This document shows, one piece after another, positions 15,666 to 24,200 of a stretch of DNA of 64,000 bases. Source of the stretch: CAMEON01 sp045577755 (GTDB taxonomy: Bacteria; Bacillota; Clostridia; Oscillospirales; CAG-272); the NCBI GenBank assembly GCA_045577755.1, contig JAZNJA010000055.1:1-64000 (forward strand), read 5' to 3'. The notes under the pieces are model-generated. The model was given only the letters and a program-made list of their open reading frames with translations, did no database searches and had not been told where the DNA came from. Made by a program: the position numbers and the translations under genes. Position 1 is the stretch's first letter, and every line of letters starts with the position of its first letter.

Positions 15666-18341
15666 TTACTTGACCAGGGTGTCGCTCACATACACGCGGA
15701 TGCTGATGCCCTCCAGGGTGACGCTTCCGCTCTGCTTCTCCAGAACGCTACCGCCTGCGCGGGTGCCGTCGGCCACCAGGTTCCACTCGCCCTCCAGAGT
15801 GTAGGGCAGACCCGTGTTGTGGGGATTGATGACCACCAGAGCCTTACCGCCCTGACCGTCCTCGAAGATAATGGCCAGGATGCCGCTGCCCAGCTCCTCC
15901 ACGCCCGCCACGGTGGCGGCCTTATCGGTGAAGATGCCGAAGGTCTTTCTCATCTCGATAAGTCCCTTATAGTAGAGCATGGTGGTGTACTCGCGGCTGC
16001 CCTCCTTGAGGACAGACCAGTTGATGTTGTTGATGGCGTCGGAGGACTTGTAGCTGTTCTCGTCGCCGTCCTTGGTGCGGAGCATCTCCTCACCCGCCTG
16101 CCAGAAGGGAGTACCCTTGGAGATGAGGTTGATGGCCGCGCCCAGATTGTTCATGCGGTTTCGCTCGTCGTCGCTGTTGTCGGGGTTGGAGAGCAGGAGC
16201 TTATCCCACAGGGTGTTGTTGTCGTGGGCGCTCAGGTAGTTGATGACCAGGCTGTCGGGTACGGTCCAGCCCACACCGGCACCCTGACCGCCCTTGATGC
16301 CGAAGAGCACCTTGTTCTTGTTGGCGGTGGTGGCGCCGCTGATGAAGCCCTTGGAGGCCTTATCGAACACGCTTCCCTTCAGACCGTCGCGGATGGCGTC
16401 GTTGAAGACGGCGATACCGCCGATGGCATCCCCCGTGGGATTGATCTGGCCAATATTGCCCTGGTTAGCCTGGGCAGAGCCGTCGATGGTGGCACCCATG
16501 GTCCAGCCCTCGCCGTAGAGGATGGCGTGGGGGTTGACGGTGTGGACGGCGGACTCCACCTTTTGCATGGTCTCCAGGTCGTGGAGGCCCATCAGGTCAA
16601 AGCGCAGACCGTCCAGGTGGTACTCCTCGGTCCAGTAGGCGGTGGATTCCACCATGAACTTACCGAACATATAGCGCTCCGAGGCGGTGTCGTTGCCGCA
16701 GCCGCTGGCGGAGGAGTTGGCGCCCGTATTGGTGTAGCGGTAGTAGTAGTAAGGAACGATACGGTTGAATGAGCTGTTGGCATCGTAGGTATGGTTGTAG
16801 ACCATATCCATGATGACGCCGATGCCCGCCCTGTGGAGGGCCTGCACCATCTGCTTGAACTCACGGATGCGGACGTCACCGTTGTGAGGGTCGGTGGAGT
16901 AGCTGCCCTCGGGGACGTTGTAGTTCTTGGGATCGTAGCCCCAGTTGAACTCGGCATCGGGGTTGCCCTCGTCCACGGTGGCGTAGTCGTACACGGGGAG
17001 GAGATGAACGTGGGTGATGCCCAGCTGCTTCAGATAGTCCACACCCACAGCCATGCCGTGCTCGTTGACAAGACCGGATTCGGTGAAGGCCAGGTACTTG
17101 CCCTTATACTGCGAGGACGCGATCTTGTTGGAGAAGTCCCGGACGTGGACCTCCCAGATGATAGCCTCGGTGTAGGAATGGATGGGGTTCTGCAGGATAT
17201 CGGTGTCCCAGCCCTCGGGGTTGGTCTTGGTAAGATCCACCACCATGGAGCGGTTGCCGTTCAAGCCCGCGGCCTTGCCGTAGGGGTCGGTGGCGGTCTG
17301 GGTGCCGACAGCGGTGGTGACGGTGTAGGTGTAGTAGGTACCGTGACCGCAGGCCTCGGTGTGGCTCCAGACACCCTTCTCCCCGCGGGTCATGGGGATA
17401 TTCTTGATGAGAGACTCGGTGTGACCGTCGGAGTAGAGATTCAGACTCACTTCAGAAGCGGTGGGAGCCCAGACCTTGAAGGTGGTCTGATCGCCGTTGA
17501 CGACAGAGCCGAGATCGGTGCCGTCGTAGTGGAAGTTATCGGCGAAGTACTTGCTGTCGAAGATGTCCATGGGCACCACGGTCTTTTCGCCGTAGCCCTC
17601 GATCTCCACGCGGTAGCTCTTGGAGAGGTCCAGGGCCTCCTCCACTTCAATATAGCCGGTAGCGGCCTCGCGGCCCATGGTGGAGATGCCCACCACCTTC
17701 AGCTCGCGGTCGCCCTCGTAGACCTTGACCTGGCTGTATTCCTTAATGGTAATCTTGGGGTTGACACGGTACTCGATCTTATGCTGATCCGCCATACCCG
17801 CCATAGAGAAATCCTTGATCATATAGAGTGTCTTTCCTCCGTCATCGCTCTTGTACTGGTTGCCGTCACCGGGCTTGAGGTAGACGAAGGTCTCCTTGCC
17901 CTCAATGGTGACGAAGCGGTCCTGATCGAAGTCCTTGGTGGCATTGCCCCAGGAGGTGCCGCCGGGCTCGGAGCAGTCCTTGCGGACGATGAAGCCCACC
18001 TGAGTTACGCCCTCGGGGATATTCACCACGACCTTGGCACCGTAGCCGCACTCGTGGAACAGGTAGCCCTTACCGGCCACGTCTCCCCACCAGATCCACA
18101 TATCGCAGTTCTCATAGCTGCCGTTGTAGGTCCAGTAGAAGGTGACCTGGTTGTAGCCCTCCTCCGGAGGGAGCTTATACTCGTTCTCAGGGATGTCGGG
18201 GGTGGGCTGCCCCTGGGTCTCCGGGGTATCGGTCGTGTCGGTCGTGTCGGGGTTGGCCGCAGGCTGGCAGGCCATCAGCAGCGCCGACAGGATCATGAGC
18301 AGCGCCAGCAGCAGCGCCACGTTTCTTTTGGTTTGTGTCAT
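15666..18341 (-). CDS. pulA: Type I pullulanase, cell-surface lipoprotein
   Basis: 891 residues. Lipoprotein signal with Cys25 (LLMAC) and a Thr/Asp/Pro linker. Domains in order: CBM41 starch-binding module (about 62-160), a middle beta domain (about 190-260), CBM48 (about 275-360), GH13_14 catalytic barrel (about 390-800), and a C-terminal beta domain. The type I pullulanase mark (Y)NWGYDP is at 465-471, MDMVYNH at 511-517, nucleophile Asp582 in DGLRFDL, acid Glu611 in YGEGW, and LSAHDN later. It debranches alpha-1,6 links of starch, glycogen or pullulan outside the cell. First gene of the locus, with AGGAG upstream and a promoter at 18390. Confidence 0.94.
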   Translation of the reverse strand: MTQTKRNVALLLALLMILSALLMACQPAANPDTTDTTDTPETQGQPTPDIPENEYKLPPEEGYNQVTFYWTYNGSYENCDMWIWWGDVAGKGYLFHECGYGAKVVVNIPEGVTQVGFIVRKDCSEPGGTSWGNATKDFDQDRFVTIEGKETFVYLKPGDGNQYKSDDGGKTLYMIKDFSMAGMADQHKIEYRVNPKITIKEYSQVKVYEGDRELKVVGISTMGREAATGYIEVEEALDLSKSYRVEIEGYGEKTVVPMDIFDSKYFADNFHYDGTDLGSVVNGDQTTFKVWAPTASEVSLNLYSDGHTESLIKNIPMTRGEKGVWSHTEACGHGTYYTYTVTTAVGTQTATDPYGKAAGLNGNRSMVVDLTKTNPEGWDTDILQNPIHSYTEAIIWEVHVRDFSNKIASSQYKGKYLAFTESGLVNEHGMAVGVDYLKQLGITHVHLLPVYDYATVDEGNPDAEFNWGYDPKNYNVPEGSYSTDPHNGDVRIREFKQMVQALHRAGIGVIMDMVYNHTYDANSSFNRIVPYYYYRYTNTGANSSASGCGNDTASERYMFGKFMVESTAYWTEEYHLDGLRFDLMGLHDLETMQKVESAVHTVNPHAILYGEGWTMGATIDGSAQANQGNIGQINPTGDAIGGIAVFNDAIRDGLKGSVFDKASKGFISGATTANKNKVLFGIKGGQGAGVGWTVPDSLVINYLSAHDNNTLWDKLLLSNPDNSDDERNRMNNLGAAINLISKGTPFWQAGEEMLRTKDGDENSYKSSDAINNINWSVLKEGSREYTTMLYYKGLIEMRKTFGIFTDKAATVAGVEELGSGILAIIFEDGQGGKALVVINPHNTGLPYTLEGEWNLVADGTRAGGSVLEKQSGSVTLEGISIRVYVSDTLVK

Positions 18342-18389
18342 GGGTGTCTCCTTATATGGTTTTGTGGCTTTTTTACAGCCTTAAATTAT

Positions 18390-18418
18390 ATTATATCATA
18401 GAATCTCCGTTTGCGCAA
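18390..18418 (-). promoter_or_regulatory. Promoter of pulA
   Basis: Minus strand TTGCGC (18413-18418), 17 bases, TATAAT (18390-18395), about 50 bp before the pulA start codon. A second overlapping TATAAT is at 18385-18390. Confidence 0.6.
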
Positions 18419-18483
18419 GGGGGGGAGAGCCCAAAAGTTGCCCATTCAAGGCATCGAATGGCTTTTTTATTCCCCGCAGGGCC

Positions 18484-18512
18484 TTGTATTCTTGCCGCCG
18501 ATATGCTATAAT
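18484..18512 (+). promoter_or_regulatory. Promoter of the beta-helix gene
   Basis: TTGTAT (18484-18489), 17 bases, TATAAT (18507-18512) with a TG close upstream; the gene starts 31 bp later. It is divergent from the pulA promoter. Confidence 0.8.
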
Positions 18513-18542
18513 GGTAATGATCACGAAAAAGGAGATGACGGT

Positions 18543-20048
18543 ATGATCAAAGCGACACAGGAGCTTCTCGTCTCCCTGGAGGAGGCCTGTACCGAGCGGA
18601 GGAACGGGATCCTCAGCGCCGGGGACAAGCTGACAATCCGAGGGCAGACCTACTACGTCAGCAACGACGGCGATGACCGAAACGACGGTCTGTCCCCCGA
18701 GTGTCCCTGGAGGACTCTTCGCAGGGTATCAACCGCCCCTCTGGCCGAGGGTGACGGAGTGCGATTCCGACGGGGAGACCTGTTCCGCGGGAGCGTACAG
18801 ACCAAGCCCGGGGTCACCTACGCCGCGTACGGAGAGGGTGACAAGCCAAAGCTCTACGCCTGGGACAAGAATCTCGCCGATCCCTCCCTCTGGGAGCCTT
18901 GGGATGGGGTGCACGGTATCTGGCATCTCACCGAGCCCATCCTCGATTGCGGCACCCTGGTCTTTGAGGGCGGAGAAGCCCATAGCCGCAAGCTCATTCC
19001 CTCCTATCGGGACGGAGGCTTCGTATGCCGCGACCATCCAAGCCGTCCCTTTGATATGGCGGCCGAGATGACGGAGGATCTGGACCTGGTCTGCCTCTAC
19101 GACGGACGGCTGACGGATATTCCCTCCAAGGGGGAGGATTTTCCCGTCCCCATCATAGACGGCGAGAGCTTCGGGGACCTGTACCTGCGCTGTGACCGAG
19201 GCAACCCCGGGGCCGTCTTCGGGGACATTGAGGCGCTCCCCCGCAGACGGGTCTTCGCGATCGGGGGAAACGGCAACGTCACGGTAGACAATCTCTGTAT
19301 CAAGTACACCGGAGAGCACGCCATCGCGGGGGGCGGCAGCTGCCTGCAGGGACTGCGGGTCACCAACTGCGAGATCGGCTGGGTCGGTGGCTCCATCCAG
19401 CACTACTTCGGTACCGACCCCAACTACCCCGAAGGGGGCCGCGGCACCGTTACCCGCTACGGAAACGGCATCGAGATCTACGGCGGATGCGACGGCTACA
19501 CTGTAGAGAACTGCTATATCTATCAGGTCTACGACGCCGCCATGACCCATCAGATCTCCACGGGCGGCGGTGTGTTCCGACTCCGCAACATCCTGTACCG
19601 CCACAATCTTGTGGAGCGATGCGTCTATTCCATCGAGTATTTTCTGGAAAAGGACCCCGCCGATACCGAGAGCCTCATCGAGAACTGCGAGATCAGCGAC
19701 AATATCCTCCGCTTCTCGGGCTACGGATGGGGGCAGCAGCGACATAACACCGACACCCCCGCCCACGTCAAGGGCTGGAGCTACGAGAATACCGCGCGGA
19801 ATTTCCGTATCCGTGGCAACCTCTTCGACCGCGCGGCCTACCGTATGATCCATTTGGTGGCCGGTGAGCGTGAGAGCTGCCCCGTGATGGAGGGCAACAC
19901 CTACATACAGCGGTTGGGGCTGCCCCTGGGCCAGTACGGCTCCAAGCGGGACGGAGAGCCCCCCATCCTGGCCTTCGACACCCACGCTGAGGATGCCCTT
20001 CGCACCGTCGCGGGAGAGATCTCCCCTACCGTGTACGGGCTGGATTGA
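18543..20048 (+). CDS. Right-handed beta-helix protein, probable carbohydrate-active enzyme
   Basis: 501 residues from the ATG at 18543, chosen for AAGGAG eight to nine bases upstream; a longer frame to 18411 would cover the promoter. YYVSNDGDDRNDGLSPECPWRTL near 40 is the typical opening of pectate-lyase-like beta-helix proteins, followed by stacked coils (VDNLCIKYTGEHAIAGG, LRVTNCEIGWVGG, IEIYGGCDGYTVENCYIYQ). These are the parallel beta-helix repeats used by polysaccharide lyases and GH28-like enzymes. No signal peptide is visible, so unlike its neighbours it appears cytoplasmic and may act on imported oligosaccharides. No catalytic residues can be assigned with confidence. Confidence 0.75.
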   Translation: MIKATQELLVSLEEACTERRNGILSAGDKLTIRGQTYYVSNDGDDRNDGLSPECPWRTLRRVSTAPLAEGDGVRFRRGDLFRGSVQTKPGVTYAAYGEGDKPKLYAWDKNLADPSLWEPWDGVHGIWHLTEPILDCGTLVFEGGEAHSRKLIPSYRDGGFVCRDHPSRPFDMAAEMTEDLDLVCLYDGRLTDIPSKGEDFPVPIIDGESFGDLYLRCDRGNPGAVFGDIEALPRRRVFAIGGNGNVTVDNLCIKYTGEHAIAGGGSCLQGLRVTNCEIGWVGGSIQHYFGTDPNYPEGGRGTVTRYGNGIEIYGGCDGYTVENCYIYQVYDAAMTHQISTGGGVFRLRNILYRHNLVERCVYSIEYFLEKDPADTESLIENCEISDNILRFSGYGWGQQRHNTDTPAHVKGWSYENTARNFRIRGNLFDRAAYRMIHLVAGERESCPVMEGNTYIQRLGLPLGQYGSKRDGEPPILAFDTHAEDALRTVAGEISPTVYGLD

Positions 20049-20085
20049 CTGGTTTCGCCCCCGCGAGGGTGGCGGCTCCTCAAAC

Positions 20086-20126
20086 AAAAAAACACTTGCT
20101 TTCCTTACGAAGGCAAGTGTTTTTTT
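20086..20126. terminator. Strong bidirectional terminator
   Basis: AAAAAAACACTTGC (20086-20099) pairs with GCAAGTGTTTTTTT (20113-20126), giving a U-tail in both directions. It separates the convergent beta-helix gene and locus A. Confidence 0.92.
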
Positions 20127-20146
20127 CGTGAGTCGGACAGGCGGGG

Positions 20147-20992
20147 TCAGTCGGGGGCGGTATCCCGCTCGGGGGCAAGCTCACCCAGCTTATCCAGCAG
20201 GTATTCCACGGCGGAGGTATCGGGTAGGCAGGCGTAATCCAACACGGGGACACACTCCGTCACGTTGATCAGCAGAGGAAGCAGGGCGTTGTTGAAGGCG
20301 GGATCGTCGGCGCTCTTGATGGCCTGACTGTACAGAGCCATGAAGGCGTGGCGGCGGTCCAGCCGCTCGGCGTGATTGGTCTTTCCTTGATGAAGATACA
20401 CAATGGCACGGACGGGCGCCCACAGATCCCGGAAGATGCGGGAGGTTCCCGCCACGGGACCGCCATAGGCCACGGGCCGATTCCCGTCCGCCGAGAGGAT
20501 CACCTTGTCTCCGTTGATGATCTCGGCACCGAGATGCTCGACCCACAGGTTGGCCTGCGTGGACTTTCCCGTCCCCGAGGGGGCGGTGAAGAGAATGGCG
20601 CAGCCGTCGTGGATCACCGCGGAGGCGTGGAGCATGATCCGCTGATAGGGGAGAAGCAGCCGTTCCGGCATCAGAAACAGTACCCAGTTCGCGTTGACGC
20701 AGAACTTATCCGCGAGGCTTTGAGGAACAAAAAGCCGACAGGTGTGATTCCTGTCGGCCGGGATAACGCGGATGAAGCATTCTCCGTCTTTTCTCGGAAA
20801 AATCTTAACGCTGTCAGAATCACTGTAGCAAGCTTGTTCTGTTCCAAAAATAACCTCTATGACCCAGTCCGGCTCGTGAGTCGAGAGATCCTCGCGCCAA
20901 AAGGCCGCGAGATTCTCGGGTAAACGCAAGGGGCGGGGCGCGAGGATACGAAGATGTATCCCCGCGATCCGCAGATCATAGGTATTCGTCAT
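20147..20992 (-). CDS. HprK-like P-loop kinase, locus A
   Basis: 281 residues. The conserved core reads MLHASAV at 120-126, a P-loop APSGTGKST at 137-145, and an INGDK segment at 160-163 in the place where HPr kinases carry their Asp pair. This is the HprK-related/PEPCK-like kinase fold. Members of this group next to peptide genes phosphorylate precursor peptides (the ThcoK/PadeK kinases of some lasso peptides); HPr itself is not the expected substrate because the family is split from true HprK and no PTS genes are near. Cytoplasmic. It starts 14 bp after the small peptide gene and ends the locus A operon. The N-terminal ~115 residues are family-specific and may recognise the peptide. Function as peptide kinase is inference. 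Confidence 0.75.
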   Translation of the reverse strand: MTNTYDLRIAGIHLRILAPRPLRLPENLAAFWREDLSTHEPDWVIEVIFGTEQACYSDSDSVKIFPRKDGECFIRVIPADRNHTCRLFVPQSLADKFCVNANWVLFLMPERLLLPYQRIMLHASAVIHDGCAILFTAPSGTGKSTQANLWVEHLGAEIINGDKVILSADGNRPVAYGGPVAGTSRIFRDLWAPVRAIVYLHQGKTNHAERLDRRHAFMALYSQAIKSADDPAFNNALLPLLINVTECVPVLDYACLPDTSAVEYLLDKLGELAPERDTAPD

Positions 20993-21006
20993 AGTCGGTA
21001 CAGTCC

Positions 21007-21243
21007 TCAGGACTGGAAGCCGGTCTTGACGTGGCTGTGGTAGCAGAGGGTATCGCCGACGTCACCGATGTAACCGAGGTCGCCGTCCTCATTATCAAAG
21101 TCAAACTCGCAAGCGTCACCGATGAACCATCCCTGAGCCTTCAGCTCGGGAGACTCGGAAAACTGATCGCAAGACGCGGCAATGGGCATATCCAAGGACA
21201 TGACCTCTACATGAATCGTAGGTTTGCTGTATTCTCTCTTCAT
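21007..21243 (-). CDS. Small acidic peptide, candidate modified-peptide precursor (locus A)
   Basis: 78 residues from the ATG at 21243; GGAGG lies 11 bases upstream, whereas the earlier GTG at 21255 would overlap that site. The N-terminus KREYSKPTIHVEVMSLD, ending at IAASC, matches the locus B peptide in an ungapped pattern, then becomes unrelated. The rest is rich in Asp, Glu and Gly with Cys at 25, 45 and 67 and a DFDNEDGDLGYIGDVGD stretch. No signal peptide or membrane segment. The short N-terminal YxKPxIxV start resembles many uncharacterised tiny peptides in gut anaerobes. It sits 19 bp after the giant secreted protein and 14 bp before the kinase. Precursor role is inference. Confidence 0.75.
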   Translation of the reverse strand: MKREYSKPTIHVEVMSLDMPIAASCDQFSESPELKAQGWFIGDACEFDFDNEDGDLGYIGDVGDTLCYHSHVKTGFQS

Positions 21244-21262
21244 GATTCTATGCACCTCCTTG

Positions 21263-24200
21263 TTAGTTGTTGGAGCCCTTGACCACGCTCGCGTAGATAG
21301 CGGCGGTCTCAGCCATGAGGTCGCTGGCGAACACGTCGTACATATCCTGGGTAGCCGACACCTCAGCGGCGGCGGTGCCCTGGGAAAGCTTGTAGCCGTT
21401 CAGCTTGATGTTGGTCAGAGCCAGCACGTTGAGGTTGAGGTCACTTGTGCCAATGATCACAAGTGCTCGGTTGGTACCGTTGGGATTGCTGAAGACCAGG
21501 TCATCCTCCACGGTGAAGTACTGCTCGGTACCGCTGCAAACGCTGTGAACGTTCTCGTTCGCCTCAAAGTCCTCGGCGCTGTTGCCGAAGAACATCTCCA
21601 CGGGGCTGTCGTTGCCGGTAGCCTTGATGTGGGCACCGATCTGGATGCTTCTCTCGCCCTCGAAGTCCTCGACAAGCTCCACGTAGAAGGCGATGTAGGT
21701 GAAGGCCTCGCGGGGATTGCCATCGGCGTCGGCGGGGTTGGAGAGGTAGATCTCGTTGTTGGGACCGTAGGTCATGTAGTCGGCCACGCTGTCGGTCTGG
21801 GTCATGATGAGATCGGCGCTGATCCGGTCATCGGCGGGACGGAAATTCTCGATCATGGTGTTACCGAACTGCCACTTGGCAGCGCCGGCAGCCACGTCGG
21901 AGCCGCTGACGACCTGACCGTACACGATGGTACCGTTCTTGATAGAGGTCTTGATCTCGTGGAAGGTCACGTTGGACTCGTCGGCCTTGTAGAGCCCGCT
22001 GCTCTGCTCGGCAGTCAGAGGCTGGTAGACACGGACACCGTCCACGTAGACCATGCGAGCGATCTGATTGTAGTTGGAGGTATAGACAGTCACGCGGTAG
22101 GTGCTGTGAGCCATATCCTTACGGACCACGTAAGGCACCTGGGTCAGCTCACCCGAGACGCACTCGGTGATGACGGGAATAGCCTTGACCTCGCCGTTCT
22201 TCAGATTCTCGATCTTGACGGTCAGCAGGGCGTAGGCCTTGGCGGTGGTGCGACCGACGATCTCGAAGCCGGTACCGGTGAAGGTAAAGCTCATGATCTC
22301 GGCGCGCTCGGTGCCGTTGACGGCCATGGCGTGGATGGTGTCGTTGGAGGCGTCACCGAGGATAGCGTGGGACACGCCGTCCATGGTGCCGTGGATGGTC
22401 TGGAAGATCTCGTCGCCGACACCGCCCAGGATGCTCTGATCGTCGCCCTCCACGTAGGAGAGATCCAGCTGGCCGCGGTTATTGGTACCGCCGGCGGTAT
22501 AGCCGGGATCCGAGCCGTAGTTCAGATTCTGATCGGGAGCCTGGTAATCCTTGACGGCGTCGCCCTCAAAGACGGCCCAGATGTTGCCGGTGGCATCCTT
22601 ACCGGTGTTGACGTAGGTGATGGCGCCCTCGCCGGTGAAGTTATCCTCGTAGTACATGACGTTGGCGGGAGCGAAGGTCACGGTCTGGAGCATTTCCACA
22701 CCGGTCCACTTGCTGAGACCGTCAGCATCCGTCTCCATGAGGGTGATTTTGATATTGAAGGTATCCACGCCGTTCATGATCTTGTTCATAACGTAAGTGA
22801 CGGCGGTATTCAGACCCTCGTCTTTGGTACTGAAGGTACCGAAGTGATCGGTGAAGTCCAGGAACTCGATCTGCAGATCCATACCGTTGGGGTTATCGAT
22901 AAGGCCCAGGATATCGTTGGCCACCAGACCGTGGTCCTGCGTAAGAACGGTCACGGGGAGGTTGTAGTCCAGGACGAAGACGTTATCGCCCACGCCATAG
23001 ACGTACACGTCCACACGGACGGGAGGATAGGTGTTGCCGTCTGCGGTACAGGTCACGTAGAAGGCATCGACGCCACACTTGGGAGCCTGATAGAGGAAGT
23101 CGCCGTTTTCCAGTGCGGTGACGTACTTGTTGATGTCGCCGCCCTCCAGGTTACCGGCGGGAGAGGACAGAGCGAAGGTCAGATTACGACCGCTCAGAGC
23201 ACCCTCACCGAGGGTCTGCTCCATGATCTCGCGGATATCCTCGGCGGTGATCAGCACGCCCTTGGAGACGTCCACGAAGCTGCCGTCAGCCAGCTTGTTG
23301 TTCAGTCTGCCCCAATCGTATACGTGCAGGTTGTTGAACTTGATGTTCGCCTTGTTCACGCGGTGGTAATCGTTACCGTTCAGGACCTTGTCGGTCACGT
23401 TGTCGATATCGGTGGTTGCGGTGGTATACAGGTGGTTGATGTAGTAGGTCTTGCCGTCCTGCTCCACCCACTTGTCCTCGGGGATCTTGTAGGAGAAGCC
23501 GCCAATGGTCAGGCGCTCACCGGCGTTCAGGCCGTCGACCAGATACTCACGGATCGCGGCCTCGTCCAGACCGGTGACGCTCTCAGCGACGGTGCCGTCG
23601 GGATTGTACTTGGTCAGTACAAGCTTATCGACCGTCACACCCTCGGGCAGAGCGAAGCTCTCACCCTCCTTGTAGGTCAGGTTTGCGCCGATATCGGAAT
23701 CGGTGAAGGTCAGGTTTTTGAAGGCGATCTGGCTGTTGTTGAAGATCGAGAAGGTGTACTCAACGGGGCTGTTGTAATCGACCACGCCGTCGTAGCCGAT
23801 TTCATGACCGTTCTGGTAGGCCTTCTTCTCGGTGATCATGCTGGTATCGGCCACACGGATGTTGGTCTCGATGGACAGGTTAGCGGCGGTGCCGTGACGC
23901 TCCATGTAGAAGAAGTCGAAGCTGTAGATGCCGCCCTCCTCCAGGCCGCAGACCTCAGCCACGTCGTTCAGGCTGACCTTGACCTTGGAGATGGGGTGGG
24001 TACCGCCCACGTCGACGATACGCTTACCGTTGACGTACAGGTACACGTCGTCGTCACCGATGAAGGTGAAGTACAGGTCCTCACTGTAGTGGTAGACGAA
24101 GTGAGCATGACCCTCCATAGTATAATGGAAGTTGGTGGTCTTGTAGTAGATGTTCTCGGAGTACGTGTTGTAGTTACCAAGCATCTTGCGGTAGGTATCC

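Noticed and set aside
20147..20992. True HPr kinase/phosphorylase (hprK) for carbon catabolite control
   Set aside because: The HprK K/P-loop sequence has GKST rather than the typical signature, the C-terminal HprK motif is absent, and no HPr gene is near.
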